A stretch of DNA of 64,000 nt from Ctenosaura bakeri (Eukaryota; Chordata; Lepidosauria; Squamata; Iguanidae): contig CAOLHI010003135.1 in NCBI GenBank assembly GCA_948474755.1, forward strand, positions 1 to 64,000, read 5' to 3'. The position numbers were made by a program, and so were the translations under genes. Shown piece after piece: positions 32,726 through 45,284 of the stretch. Positions within the stretch are counted from its first letter, which is position 1. The number at the start of each line of letters is the position of its first letter. The notes under the pieces were generated by a model. That model saw only the letters and a list, made by a program, of their open reading frames with translations. It was not told the origin of the DNA and made no database searches.

Positions 32726-34377
32726 CACTATTGCACCTATAATGGCAATGAACTGATTGGAAGTTGAGACTATAGGTGAGCCAATGTATATATTTTTTAA
32801 AGTAACAGTGCAAGCTCTGTTCCTTTGAACATCATTGAAATAATTGTTTAGAAGCCACAATTGAAATTTATATGTGTAGTCATTAATGTAGCAGATACTT
32901 GTTGTTCCCATTCACATTCCCTGTGGCTTTCAGTAAGACCTGAGACACAGCTAGATGTCAAACAAATGGTCCACCACTCGGGCTACTTACCTACTTGATC
33001 ACCAGGTCTGCTAACTGCATGGCATTGTCACAGTTGCTTTTCTATTGACAACTTTATTGAGTTCCTGATTAATGTACATCTCTTTTATTGGCATTTTCTA
33101 CAGGAGATGTAATTTTTAATGTTCATATGATCAATACTCCATCAGCAACAAGAATTCCTACAGTTAGCCCGCATGGTTCTAACTATAGAGAATTGTATTG
33201 TATTTTATTTTTTTGACAAATACAGGAAGGAAGTTGTAAACATTGCACAACCAAAGGAAATTGATGGGCTGCGTGGATTCCTATTGTATTTTCCCCTGGG
33301 AGATAATGTAAAAACTGGGGGGGGGAATATAAAAATAAAAAAAAATCCTCATACACATCTTTCAAGTAATTTTTATGGAGAAAGAAAAGCAATGGACATT
33401 AATGGTTTAGGGTTGAATATAAATGCACAGCAAGTAATTACTTTTAGAATTCCCATTGAAGAGTCACTTGTGTAAATACTCATAACGGAAATTATTTTTA
33501 TTCCATTTTAGATTATGAAATGACATTTTAAACAGCCTGGTTAGTTAACTTTGTGTGAGTAATGGAATTCTGTGGTTGTCATGGGTGTTTCTAAAGTTAA
33601 GGCAATCCATAAATTACACAAGGCACCTGAAGGCAGCTGCTTAAAATGCAGATAAAGCTGTTCTTGTTCTTTGAATTGTAATGTACTTTTAAAAAGAAAA
33701 AGAAAAGAAAATACTTGCTTGTTGCCAAATAGTTTACTTTCTCTCATTATTCTTGAGGTAGGGGGAGTGGAGAGATCAAGTTTTCATCCTAGAGATAGAA
33801 AGAGCATCATGATCTTTTTTTTCTACCCAAGGAGCAGATCCATGTAAACAGACCTCTGTCATTCTAAAGGAGTTTCAAGATACTTTTAACTCTCCCTGCA
33901 ATGACCTCCCATGCAATGGGGGTAGCAGAGACTTCACTCAAGTAATTTCTGCATCATAAGTCTGCATAAAGTAATTCTCTGTACATATCTGCATGTACCT
34001 GTAAGACAGATAGCTTGAAGTGTATCTGAGGCACTCCTGTGGATGATTCAGTTTGATTCCATCCTTCCAACACTCATACCTTCAGAAGGGAGTCTGAATA
34101 GAGAGCCTGTTCAGATTTTTTAAAGTTAATTTGACACATCATACTTCTTAGACAAACTCAATCATTCCTTCAATTCTGCATCATTCTGAAGTTGTGAGTC
34201 AGCTCCAAATGTGTGTGTGTATGTGTGCGTGCACATAGCAAAATGCATGCAAACATATGGATTCTACGAGAAAATTCATTCAAAAGTATGTATTGAATGA
34301 AGACCAGAATCCGGTTGGTTCACCATGCCAATGTAAATATATTGGCTTGGACATTTGTACCAAGTGAGTATGGAAGG
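32726..34377. other. AT-rich non-coding stretch
   Basis: A GGAATCC-like fragment of R1 may lie near 34305. No gene recognised. Confidence 0.45.
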
Positions 34378-34715
34378 AAAAAATATTTGAAAATCTTTGA
34401 AAAAATGGTTTTAAAAAAGTATTTCTCAAGTGTCCAGAATCACTGATGAGAAGAATCCTGAAACAACAAGAATCTTCACAGTTAAAAACTTCATCTGTGC
34501 AAAATTCACAGATGGGTTGAGTTGTGCAGCAAACAGCATTTTCTGCATATTTCTGTGCAGAAAATGCTGTTATCCACTCAAAAAAACTTCATATGAATTC
34601 TGTGTTCCATGAGTCCTGAACTGTGAAAAGCCTTTGAAGACTTTCTATCAGTGGTGGGAAAATTCTAAAATTGCATGTCAGTTTCTTCAAGAATGAAATT
34701 AGTAAAGAACTACAT
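34378..34715 (+). repeat. Unnamed hairpin-rich repeat R2, copy a
   Basis: Begins with TTTGAAAATCTTTGAAAAAA and ends TTTCTTCAAGAATGAAATTA. It shares ordered blocks (AGAATC.TG, CAAAATTCACA, ACAGCATTTTCTGC, CTTTGAAGACTTTC) with 54068-54488 and, inverted, 59540-60090. A perfect 15-bp hairpin pairs 34532-34546 with 34557-34571. Confidence 0.7.
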
Positions 34716-35071
34716 CCCTACAGATGGGGAAAGCTTATGGATATAGGATCTGTGAAGAAAGAAAGACAATGGAAAATGAGGATGTTCAGTGCTGGTAGCT
34801 GTTGTCTGCCTTCCCTTGCCATTGCTTTACAGCCTGGGGGAGGGGGGATAATACAGTCACTAGAACAGTGCAGCAACAGTGTTCTGGCCTAAGAATTAAA
34901 ATGTTCCAAATTCACATACACTATTATTTATTTATTTTTAAAGAGTACATAAATAGTATATAAAAATGCTGTAAATTTAGAATGAGGTTGCAGACATGGA
35001 CCTATATCCATTTGTTAAATCTCAGTTACAGTACTGAATCAGTGGGAACTTGTTAAGAAAATTTCATTTAT
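34716..35071. other. Non-coding stretch
   Basis: Nothing recognised. Confidence 0.4.
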
Positions 35072-35288
35072 TATAGCAATAGCATTTATTTCTATACTGC
35101 TTATCAACTGAGTGTTATCTAAGCGGTTTACAATGTATTTTAGCTAATTGCCCCCAACAAGCTGAGTACTCATTTTACCGACCTGCAGAAGGATGGAAGG
35201 CTGGAATGCTGAGTCAACCTTGGAGCCCGGCAGGATCGAACTCACAACCTTGCGCAGTACTAGCATTTAACCACTGCGCCACCTGGTG
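35072..35288 (-). mobile_element. tRNA-derived SINE, near full length
   Basis: On the minus strand: CCAGGTGGCGCAGTGGTTAA (tRNA-like A-box region), then GGTTGTGAGTTCGATCCTGC (B box GTTCGATCC), a body with AATGAGTACTCAGCTTGTTG, and a TATTGC-type tail. It is the more complete partner of 32550-32725. Confidence 0.85.
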
Positions 35289-36494
35289 GATTTATTCTGG
35301 AGGGGGCTAACAATCTAAAATTTGAGACATGTTACTGCTATTCTTAGAAAAAGGGGTGTTAAAACTTTTCAAAATTGCAACTCAAATGAGCCCCTGATCT
35401 TTCTATAGATCCACATGCGCTCACTCCATGAGACCAATATGGGGAAGGTGCAGGGGTATTTTTGTTGTTTGTTTGTTTGTTTTTAAGTGTGATTCTCAAT
35501 AGCCCCAAATACACTTCTGAAATAAGGAGAACATCACTACCATTCTCACACCTGTTTACATTTAAATATTTAAATTCACAACTTGATGCAGAAATAGGAT
35601 AGAACAGATTTATGACATACACTTCTATGACCAGCATGAACCACAAAGTGATCCATCCATTCCTAATTCAAGCCATTCCTTCTTGTCTCTTCCATGTAAT
35701 TGGGACTGGAATTAGTGACAATGTGGGATACATGTTGGATCTTTCTCCAGACCTTCTGCTAAATGTATGGATGCGTGAACACAATGACCAGTGAACCCCC
35801 CTCCCAATATTTGTGATTGTATACAAGGGGAATTTGTAAAGAGAGGCACAGACAAACTAGAATGCATTGTGACAATGAAGCATTTAGGTTCCATAATGCC
35901 AGATGGGTGATTACCATGATGGCAGATCAAGCTGTTGGAGGGGGGATTCCTCTGCCACAAAACTATGGGAGGGAGAGGGAAACTCCATCAACATTAACCA
36001 AGGGTGTTAGTTTAGGATGATGAAAAAGATGCATTAAAAATCAGAAGAGGGAGAATTGTTGAAACAGAATTACTCCTTAAGTTTGATTCAAATATTGCAC
36101 TTTCATGTGTCACAAGTTATATCCTTGGACTGTCATTAAGCAGACTGGTGAATTTTGGATAAAGCACTTTATTGTGAATGATTCATCCACATAACTTGCA
36201 TATAGAGCTTGTTTTCATGCATTGTGGCTAAGCATTTTTGAAATGCCCTCTTATAGGATGATTTCTGGAGATATCATACAATTAACCCATTTGTATATTT
36301 TTTTCATATTCCACAAATGAAAATAAGCATGTGAATATTGGACTTCCAATAAGAGACACATGAGAAGTATATAGTAGAGAAGTTCTCCTTCAAGTGAATA
36401 GAAGTTCTTTGTTTTGTAGATTAATTAAAGTCCAACCTAAGACATTTCTTCACCTATATAACTCTAGTCAATACCATTTGAAGAACCATACCTT
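35289..36494. other. Non-coding stretch
   Basis: Short (GTTT)n near 35463-35483; no gene or repeat family recognised. Confidence 0.45.
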
Positions 36495-36945
36495 CAAATG
36501 TATGAATCTGCTTGTGTTTTGAGATCTTCTAGGTGGACCCTGATATCTGTCCCACAACCTTCACCCATGTCTTCATTTGGTGAAAGGATGAAAGAAGGCC
36601 TTCTTCATGGCTACTCCCAGGTTCTGGAACTCCCTTCTAAAAGATGTGAGACTGGTACTGGCCTTATTATATTCCACAAGCAGAATAACAGCCTTTATTC
36701 TTGAAAGCCTTTGGGAACTGACCTTTTTTTAAAGGGAAAACAGGCCTTGTATAATATGTTAGACTTGTCTTTGTTATGGTGGTGGTTTTAAACTACTTAT
36801 GTTTTCAGCTGGTTTTAATTTTATGATAGTTTAATTGCTTTTTAACTTTTATGTGATGTGAATTTTTAACTAAGTTTAACTCTTATAAGCTGTCTTGACC
36901 TCCAAACTAGGAATAACAGCAACAACAACAACAACAACAACAACA
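36495..36945 (+). mobile_element. L2-like 3' end
   Basis: The frame reads MKEGLLHGYSQVLELPSKRC, the L2 ORF2 C-terminal block (compare LWNGLPEE in the copy at 14438). It is followed by a 3' UTR ending CTGTCTTGACCTCCAAACTA and an (ACA)n tail at 36909-36943. Confidence 0.75.
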
Positions 36946-37479
36946 CCTAAGGTGGAATAGGAAATGGCACCCCCATCTTCACCCAAGTTAAACAGCATAG
37001 CATTCAAATCCACCATATCATTTTGGCCCAAGAGGCAGAAAATCCTCCAAGCATCGCTCCCAGTTTATTGCAGTATCTTATTTATTTAACAAATGAAATT
37101 ATTAGCCTTTAGGTACACCTTCACAATTGCCAAAACTGGATATTTGAGGTGGCCACATCATTCAGTCTAACAGTAGGTTCAGTCCAATATTAATCATTGA
37201 CCTCGGATGGACAGATCAGTCTCTGTGTCCCTGTTGCATTATCTCACACATACATCTATCTTCTACCATATCTGAATTAATCTCAAATTTAAAATAGGAA
37301 CAGTTTAAGTTTAAATATATTTCTCATAGAACATGTATGCAAAATATACATTTAAGAATATATTTTGATGATGGTTTTGTTTGTTTGTTTGCTTGCTTGC
37401 TTTGAGCCAATAACTTTGTCAGAAAGCATGTGGACAATGAAGTTTCAATCTGCACATAAGACTATGCAGTAATTAGTGG
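36946..37479. other. Non-coding stretch
   Basis: (GTTT/GCTT) run near 37376-37401; nothing else recognised. Confidence 0.45.
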
Positions 37480-38657
37480 GAGCTAGCATGAGTTTGTCAG
37501 GAATAAATCCTACCAAACTAGCTAACAGTATATATGTGTGTGTGTGTGTATAGTGTCACTCATTTAGTAGATAGTGGCAATGCTGTGGGGGCATTTATCT
37601 GGATTTCAGCAAAAAATTTGATAAGGTTTCCCATGATATTTTGATTAGCAAACTGATTAGCTATGGAATAGTGAAAATACCATCAAATGGATCCATAAAT
37701 GGTTAAAAAACTATGCTCAAAGAATTGTCATCAGTGGCTGTGCTTCAGATTCAAAGGAGGTCTCAAGTGGAGCATCATACAGTTTTGTTCCAGGGCCAAC
37801 ACTCTTCATTATTTTTATCAGTGATTTAGATGATGAGTTGGACGAAATTCTTAACAGATTTACAGATGATACAAAACTGGGAGGGGTAGCTAACACATTG
37901 GAAGATAGGAATAGAATTCAAAAGGGCATTGATAAACTGGAAAACTCAGCTAACATTCATAAAGCAAAATTCAATAGACAAATGCAAAATTCTACAATTA
38001 GGCCACAAAAACTAAATGCACAAATTTAGGATGGGGAATATTTGGCTCAGAAGTACAACATGTGAAAAAGACCTTGGGATTATTATTGATCATAAGTTTA
38101 TCATAAACCAGCAGCGTGATGCTGCAGCAAGGAAAGCAGATGCAATCTTAGCCTGCATTATTAATTGAAGCCTAGTTTCCAAGTCAAGGGAGGTAACAGT
38201 CTCCCTATCTTCTGTGCTGCTCAGGTCTTATCTGGAGTATTGTGTTCAGTCCTGGGTGCTTCATTTTAAGAAAGATGCAGATTTGTTGGAGTAAGAGAAA
38301 AGAGATTAAAGGAATGTTCAGCTTGCTAAAGAGAAGATTAAAGGGTGATATGATCAGACTCTTTAAATACCTCCAGGGCTACCATAAAGAAGAGGACACA
38401 GACTTCTTCTGTGCTGCCTTAGAGAGTAGAACAAGGTCTATTGGCTTTAACTTACAGGAGAGTAGATTTTCGTTGAACATCAGAAGGACAGTAAAAGCAG
38501 TTTGACAATGGAACCAACTGCATAGATGTTTAAAAAAAAAAAAAAGGCTGGGCAGCTACCTACGGGGAATGCTTTATCTGGAGATCATCCACTGAGGAGT
38601 TGGACCTGATGGCTCACATGGCTCCTTCCAACTCTTATGATTCAATGATTTTAAACC
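37480..38657 (+). mobile_element. CR1-type LINE, decayed
   Basis: From about 37580 broken frames spell ISAKNLI.FPMIF (from YLDFSKAFDKVSHDIL) and [40 protein letters not shown] follows; the catalytic FADD is FTDD here. RRLKGDMIRLFKYLQGYHKE comes near 38330. Several frameshifts and stops are present. The 3' end CAACTCTTATGATTCAATGA is a degenerate CR1 tail. It is much older than the copy at 13456. Confidence 0.88.
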
Positions 38658-40668
38658 TAGGAGATGAAGAACAGTTCAGTTCATCTTGAAGCTGGCAAAG
38701 ACCAAATTCCTCAACCATCCTGATATCAGTTTTGTACTGTGTTTATTTGTTCACTTTCAAGTTCACATTACTTGCTTTTCAACCATGTCAACTTCTACCA
38801 GTAATATTCTGAGTCTGAAAAGGAATGTCAAACCAATAGCTACCAGACCCATAATAAAAAAAAAAACACAGTATAAAAGATTCCATTCTCCTTAGAAATC
38901 TGAATCATTATTTTACAAATCTAAATATATGACAGTTGCAAGACAAGATGTATCTGGCACAGCTTGATAGCCAAATCATACAGTGTGGGTAGAGGCCGAT
39001 CAGTTGTGATTAGCTGGCATGCTCGTGTGCTCACAAACAACATCTGTGCGGTTCATCTCCTCTGTCTAGCAAGTGTGGTTACCCTATGCTTTTAACGGAA
39101 CATACAAAATCAATATTAACTTAGCAGTGGCCAAATGATCTATGATTTGAACAGCATGGGTTTGATTAATACCCCTTTAAAGGTAGATATCTGGAGTTCA
39201 ATTTTTTTAAAAAATACAGTTTGCCACAATAACAAAATGCACTCCCAAAACGTAGAGAGCAAAAGGATCTGATTATATCCAGGGCACCAATTCAGCTTGC
39301 TTTTCACTACAGAACCTCACTTCCCTATTTTATTTTGATTTTTTCCTGAAGTGATTGAAATTGATTTGGAAACTTTTAAGAATAAACAATGTTGAAACTT
39401 TCAAGCATGATTTGGTGTTACCTTGGTAACGGCTTGTAATTAATTTTAAGCACCAGCTGCTTTGTGATGAACATGAAACCTGACAAAGGTTCTTAGACAG
39501 ATTGTTTACCCATTCCATTTCCTTAGCTGCACCCAGAAAAGTGCTGGAATTTCTCTGGTACCATGAACACAACATGACACAACACAACACAACAAACAGC
39601 AAAGTGAGGTTGAGGGTTCTTGAACCATATTATCAGGGAGGGGTTATAAAAATGAGGGGAAAAAAAGATAGAGATTATAGTGGGACCAGGGACTAAAAAG
39701 AATATAATTAGTATCTCAGAATATAAGGAATTAGACCACTGGATCATCTAGCCTGATAAAGGATTTATTAAGATTGGAAGCAGAACTTTAAACTCTTATT
39801 CCAGAAGCCTTTCCCAGACCCATTAAAATCTTTTAAACTAGGGATTAACATCTAACCCCAGATTTTGGGGTCCCTCAGAGTTGTGGAAGATCATAGCAAG
39901 CCGTTATTTCTCTCATTTTGGGGAACTTTAGGTCATTTAAGAGTACCCTTTAGAAAGCAGCATCATTAAAAAAAAAACCAGCATCTTTTTTAAAGCTATT
40001 TTGGGGTGAAAAGGAATGATTGGGTAAAACATGAGGGTGCCCAGTCTGAAAAAAGGCCCCAGAAAAAGATGGCCAATCAGATGCCACAGGGCCTGGAAGG
40101 ACAGGGAGAAGACATCGCTACAGACATTGTAATGTAGAAGGTGCAGCACTGTTAATGTCTACTCCTTTGCTGCGAAGGGATGCATGTGGGAGGGAGTGAT
40201 CCAAAACCACTCCCATCCCAGCACTGACATGCCAGGATTGACACAGATCATTGTGGCAATGAGGTTTGGTGCAGATATGGCCAAAGAGAGAAAGAGAAAG
40301 ACGTTGAGATTGAGACAGAGACACGGGGGGGGGAGAAGAACCAGGAAGGCATGAGGGGGGACAAGACATTGGAATAACCAGGACAGTGAGCTTGAGGAAT
40401 AAACATAGAATCAGAGCAACAAAAGGCAGGGTAGTAGTGGTTTGTGTGTGTGAGAAAAAAGGTGTATAGAATAAAATAGACAAGGAAACAGGTAGCATAG
40501 TGTGAAAACTCATTGAAGGATACCTTCCAAACCTTCTGAAGAGTAGGTTTGGAAAGTATCTTCTGACGGTACCTCCCAAACGAGTAGCAATACTGTCATT
40601 TATTAATACTAGAGTATAGGAGCTACTGCTGGATTAAACACCTTCTGATACAGAGAGAAGGAAATTTA
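38658..40668. other. Non-coding stretch
   Basis: Short (ACACA)n at about 39568-39596. The segment near 40130-40275 has loose similarity to the 2681-3092 transposon end (GCAGATATGGCC). No gene recognised. Confidence 0.45.
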
Positions 40669-40741
40669 GGGCTTTTCCACATTATACTGTTACAGTGCTA
40701 TTATTCCATTTTCAACACCCTATAGAACCCTGGGGTTTGCA
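40669..40741. mobile_element. Half of a palindromic MITE
   Basis: GGGCTTTTCCACATTATACT..GTGCTATTATTCCATTTTCAAC..CCCTGGGGTTTGCAG is the left arm of the 202-bp MITE; the right arm is missing. Confidence 0.75.
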
Positions 40742-40800
40742 GGTACATTTATATTCCACTGTTTTCCCATCAAGGAACACAGGGTGACATACATGTGGCT
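40742..40800 (-). mobile_element. L2-like 3' tail remnant
   Basis: The minus strand reads CACCCTGTGTTCCTTGATGG then GTGGAATATAAATG, an L2-type 3' tail joined to the truncated MITE. Confidence 0.45.
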
Positions 40801-40828
40801 GCCAGAAGAGTCCTACCAAAGTACTAAC

Positions 40829-40896
40829 CAGATCATCATCACAACCATCATTGTCATTGTGGTCGTCGTCATAATCATCATTCTCCATGCAGAAAT
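40829..40896 (-). other. Weak acidic exon-like segment
   Basis: Minus strand: a good acceptor (TTTTTGTCTCTCTTCTAG) precedes 68 bases. One frame reads FCMENDDYDDDHNDNDGCDD and the segment ends at CTG|GTTAGT. The Asp/Asn-rich peptide reflects GAT/GAC-rich simple sequence, so function is doubtful. Confidence 0.2.
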
Positions 40897-41622
40897 CTAG
40901 AAGAGAGACAAAAAGTTCTGTTGGTTCTCTAGAAAAAGTAAATTCTCAGTTTATGCTTTATTCATCCAGTGACAATCACAGTACCAGTTAGGATCCCTAT
41001 TTCAGTACACCATTTTCTTAAAAGCAATTCCAATTCAATATTGCTTCTTTGTTATGGCAGATGAGGGCAGGAATCCTGTCTCCAAATCTCTGAGGGCACT
41101 TCTATTCAGTTAGAGGCCTTAAGATCCAGTGCCCCAGGAGAAGACTGCTAAGGGTTTCTCAGTATATTGTCCTTCCTGAATCTTTTCAAATAGACGTGGA
41201 CTACCAGGCTGCTACTGCCTCCATCCTTGGTGGGCTGGATTTATGAGAGTTTCTTTTGAGCCTTCTATCAATAATCACAAGCTTGGAGAAGGGTTGTTTG
41301 TATCACAATGAAAAATCTTCCAATCAGTATGACCACTCCCAAAATCTTTCCTAGTCATGGTGGTGATGTGTGAGATGGGTGGGTTATGAGAATTGTAGTT
41401 CAAAAGGTATTCTTTTCCAAGTTTGGTCTTGATCATGGCTTCTATTTTTAATCAAGCAAACATGATTAGATGCTAACCAATCATTTCCCAGAAACAAGGG
41501 GTAGCTTAGGGCTGCTGGGATAGCAATGGTGGAGGCAGGGCTTGCATGACATCTGACTGGTAGCAGTTCACCAAGGTTTCAGGAAGGTTTCTTTCCTAGC
41601 CCTCTCAGGAGATGTTTGTTTG
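40897..41622. other. Non-coding stretch
   Basis: A GAGAATTGTAGTTCAAAAGG motif near 41388 may be a piece of the palindromic repeat type at 16876. Nothing else recognised. Confidence 0.4.
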
Positions 41623-41709
41623 CTCCCATCCAAGTATTAACCAGGCCTGGCCCTGCATAGCTTCCAAAAGTTCATGACACTGGTGTGTTCAGGATGGTAT
41701 GGTTTACGG
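41623..41709 (-). pseudogene. 5S rRNA-like segment (pseudogene or 5S-derived SINE head)
   Basis: On the minus strand the sequence follows 5S rRNA from about nucleotide 3 to 90. It starts CCGTAAACCATACCATCCTG, has an A-box-like AAGCTATGCAGGG, and ends with a C-box CCTGGTTAATACTTGGATGG differing by one base from the gene. The middle (IE region) is more diverged. The last 30 nt of 5S are not recognisable. A functional gene is unlikely given the substitutions; squamates and other vertebrates have 5S-derived SINEs. Confidence 0.75.
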
Positions 41710-43029
41710 GTTGATCCAACACTCTTCTTAATTTTTAATCCTCATGTGTGCTGGCTGAATTTCTGATTAAGCTTAGACCCTTGTACTTTGCCACAGTTTT
41801 CAACCCCTCTCCCACCCCAACTTGAAATGAAACTCATAGAAGTTTCTGTGTGAGAAACGGTTGGTTTTAACTTTTTCTTTGTACCCAAAAGAAAGTCTAT
41901 CGTCAGTGAGATATGAAACTTTTTAATCTTACCAATGGCAGCCAAACAATGATATGTTGATGGCTTGGCCCTTAGTACTTAATTATTACAGAAGGCCCCA
42001 TCTTTAGTGGGAACACCACAAGATAAATCATCACAGTATGTGTTGTCTCTGTCCTGTAATGCATTATTTAAAATGGATGATGTATTGTTAATAAGTATGA
42101 ATGCACAGCTGTTTGAACCTCAGTGTGAGAATCCGTCCTGTTGCTAAACAAAGCATCCAGATAGTTCTGAAAATTTTGAAGGATAATGTTTGAGGACTCA
42201 GAGCATTTGCTGCCTCAGGCTATGCTCTGAAATAGACTTGGCATTACTCTGCCCAGGAATCCACAAAACAGTTTTAAAGAATCTTTGGGGAAGTGGGGAA
42301 AAAAGCCTGCTTAGAAGTGTTTGACTTTTAGTATTTCTGACTACACATAAGATGAAAAGTATTAAAATGGACTATTACCATATCTAAACCAATTCTGTGT
42401 CTGTTTTACAAAATCTCTTTGGGGTTTTTTTGGTGTATGGATGTGGTTTTTTTTAAAAAAATAATAAAGGAAAAGATCATAAAAGATCTGGGGAAAAAGA
42501 AATACAATTGCCACATTAAAACATAACAACAGAAAACTGTTTAGAGTTTATTTAAAATTGAGTAGTTAACTGAGGATAGGAATAAAAAAAAAACCTTGAA
42601 TAGGCTACTCTCAAATTTAATGATACATACTTATGAAATCACATGCAGGTGAAACGGAACATTATGTTTGGTTATGGTGAATTTATTCATGCAGCTGAGT
42701 TGCATTCCCTCCAAATTTGATTTTTAAGTAGATTCCTGGCAACTTCGTTTTCTTTTTACCCAGGAGGCTTACTTAGAATGATTGCCTCTTAATTGCCCTC
42801 CGATTGGAGTTGTTTATTGCAAGCCATCAAAATAAACCATGGGGCTGTAGAGGCCAAGAGAAAAACAGCCTTTCCAGTTTGCAAGCATAGTTCTCAGCCA
42901 CTTCCTATAACCTCTGGACTTAGTACATCAAATATGTTGGAGACACTGTAGAAATCAGAGCAATATTAGCAACGATGGAAGAGACTACTTGTGAGCTCAT
43001 GTTCACATCTATCTTTAATATTAAACTGC
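41710..43029. other. AT-rich non-coding stretch
   Basis: No gene or repeat recognised. Confidence 0.45.
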
Positions 43030-43078
43030 AGGGTAAGGTAATAAGTATATTTCAGGGTAAGGGAATAAATGTACTTCA
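43030..43078. repeat. Two tandem copies of a 24-bp unit
   Basis: CAGGGTAAGGTAATAAGTAT..TTT is followed directly by CAGGGTAAGGGAATAAATGT..CTT. The copies differ by a few bases. Confidence 0.8.
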
Positions 43079-43664
43079 GGGCTGCCAAGAAAATTACGGC
43101 GTGTTTAGCCGGGGCATCATCTACATTTTTAAACCATTCAAACAGTTAACATGGAATATTTAATATGAGTTAGTTGAATGTGTGTGAAATCCAGCATGTA
43201 CTGAAGAGACTGAGGAGAACAAGAATCATGGATTACTTGCGCTTGCCCCATTTTCCTTGTATCTCATTAATGTTTGAAACAGCACTCAAAGGGGAGAAGA
43301 GTATCCCACAGCTTTTATTTAATTCCAGACAATGAAAGTAGCTCACTCCCTCACCTAAAAATGAAGCATTCCAAAACTTTTATCCCCTTTGGACAAGATT
43401 ACCAGAGTTTTTGCTTTTTTTTCCCCCAGAAATTTTTGAGGGAACTTTCAGTTCTGAAAAACAAAACACAAAATTGAGCAGTGAAGGCAAAACTTTTTTT
43501 GTGTGTGTAATGTATTTTACTGATACATTTCTGATAAAATATAATGACTGGACAAATGTGCTAGTTCCATTAGATATACACTTAAGCTCTTTTGGCCATT
43601 GGGCAATTGATGTCTTCAGGTTATAGTTACACAAGTGAAATTTCACAAGTATAAACATATCACA

Positions 43665-44050
43665 TGGACCCAAATCCTATTGTTAGTTCTAATTAAAAAG
43701 CAAGAATGGAATCAATTGGATTTGCCTATGTGTTGGCTGAACAACTGAATCTGAATCTCAACTGAATTCAATGATCTATTCTAGTTGAGACCAACCAACA
43801 GGATTCCAGCCATGCAGTTGCACAATTCTTGGATGGTGCATAAATATTTGTCATTGCTTCAGTGTACCATTTTATTCACTGGGATTGCAGCTAATACACA
43901 TTCCCTATTGTACAAATGGACAATAAGCTAGCACATTGGCAGATACACAATCTACTATGTTGGTGTTAAGCAGAAGAGTGGCATAGCATAACTATCATGT
44001 AACTAAATTAGTGCAAATTTATACAGTATTTTTATGTAAAGTATTGGGCT
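43665..44050. repeat. Unnamed interspersed repeat R1, copy b
   Basis: Starts GACCCAAATCCTATTGTTAG and keeps the block order of 21864-22164 (AACAGGATTCCAGCCATGCA, GTGTACCATTTTATTCACTG, GTTAAGCAGAAG). Unlike copy a it is uninterrupted and runs on for about 90 bp. Confidence 0.65.
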
Positions 44051-45029
44051 TTTATATAAAAGCAACACTTTATATGAAAAACAATGGTTGAGATTCTACA
44101 TCATAGACTCTGTTGCAGAATTTTAACAATCTTTAGCTATGTTGCAGAAGCACAATAAAATCCTGTTAGTGAATTGTGAAATCAACAATAGTGTTTAATA
44201 TACATCAAACATATCTGATGCACATTGGGCACTTCTGACGTGGATTAGGCATTTCTGATGTGAATGAAGCACTCTGTTGTGTTCCATCATTTCCCAGCAG
44301 GTGTCAGGATGTACACTGGGAAGTATCCCAATGCACACTGGTACCCAATGTACATTGGATCCTAGCCTATCAGTTATTCACCACTGTGCAATGGATGCCC
44401 ATACACAGTAATGACACAGCAGTCCCTAGGTAAATACAGACATTGTGAAACTGCTCAGTTCTACATCTCTCATATGTAAGTCCACTTACGAAGACATATG
44501 TTCCATAATGAATTGCAATCTACATTTTTACACGTTTTTCTTTAAAACAGTCAAAAACTACTATCAATAAAGGATGAAAAATCTTTTGGCTCTTGACAAT
44601 ATTTGGATGGGGATGTTTCTACAAGGAGGTCTGTCATCAAGAAATTAAAAATATATTCCCATTCCATTCCCTCTTAACTACTGTATTTACAGAGTGACTG
44701 AAATGACAGGCTTTGGTTGGGTCAGGGCTTGTGAATTTCATCAATCCACCTACTGTGTTTTCCTTGAGCTTAGGTCTGATAGGCTATGATCTGAATAGAG
44801 TGAGTACCCACCATGGGGGTAGGAAGAGGTACCTCTTTGGGCCTCTGGGGGATTGAAATACTTATTCCAAGCAGCTCAGTTATTGTTAGATTTATGGTAT
44901 TTATTTGTAAATTAACTCCTCTATTTCTTAGTTTCTTAAGAACTTACTTAAAAAAAATGTTTCACACACAGGATTGAGAGAAAGAGGACAGTAGATGATT
45001 AGGATATCTTTTGTATGGCTTCCACTTAC
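44051..45029. other. Non-coding stretch
   Basis: A degenerate tandem array of about 20-21 bp (TCTGATGCACATTGGGCACT, TCTGACGTGGATTAGGCATT, then a third copy) lies at 44214-44275. Nothing else recognised. Confidence 0.5.
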
Positions 45030-45081
45030 CTATATTTGTCAGTCTGTATCTGTGATGATATGATACTTTGCTGCATGGTGA
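45030..45081 (-). other. Weak exon-like segment
   Basis: Minus strand: acceptor TTTCCTGTCCCTTCCAG and donor ATAG|GTAAGTGG enclose 52 bases. One frame reads TMQQSIISSQIQTDKY and would exit in phase 2, compatible with the entry phase of the candidates at 20205 and 10321. Both splice sites are strong but the peptide is short and another frame is open. Confidence 0.28.
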
Positions 45082-45284
45082 CTGGAAGGGACAGGAAATA
45101 ATTCCTCAAAAAAAGTTCCTTTAATGGTCCCCACCCATTAGAAGCCATTATTTATGAGCTACCTCCACTAAAACCAGCCATATAATCTCTGTGACTTATT
45201 TACTGACCCAGCCAAATGACTGTACAGGAGGAGAAGGATCTAAAACTGGAAATTTTAATTGGAAAATGCACCCAGTTATACTTT

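Noticed and set aside
40118..40579. 153-codon minus-strand frame rich in Leu, Pro and Ser
   Set aside because: Pyrimidine-rich composition produces the residues; part overlaps transposon-like sequence.
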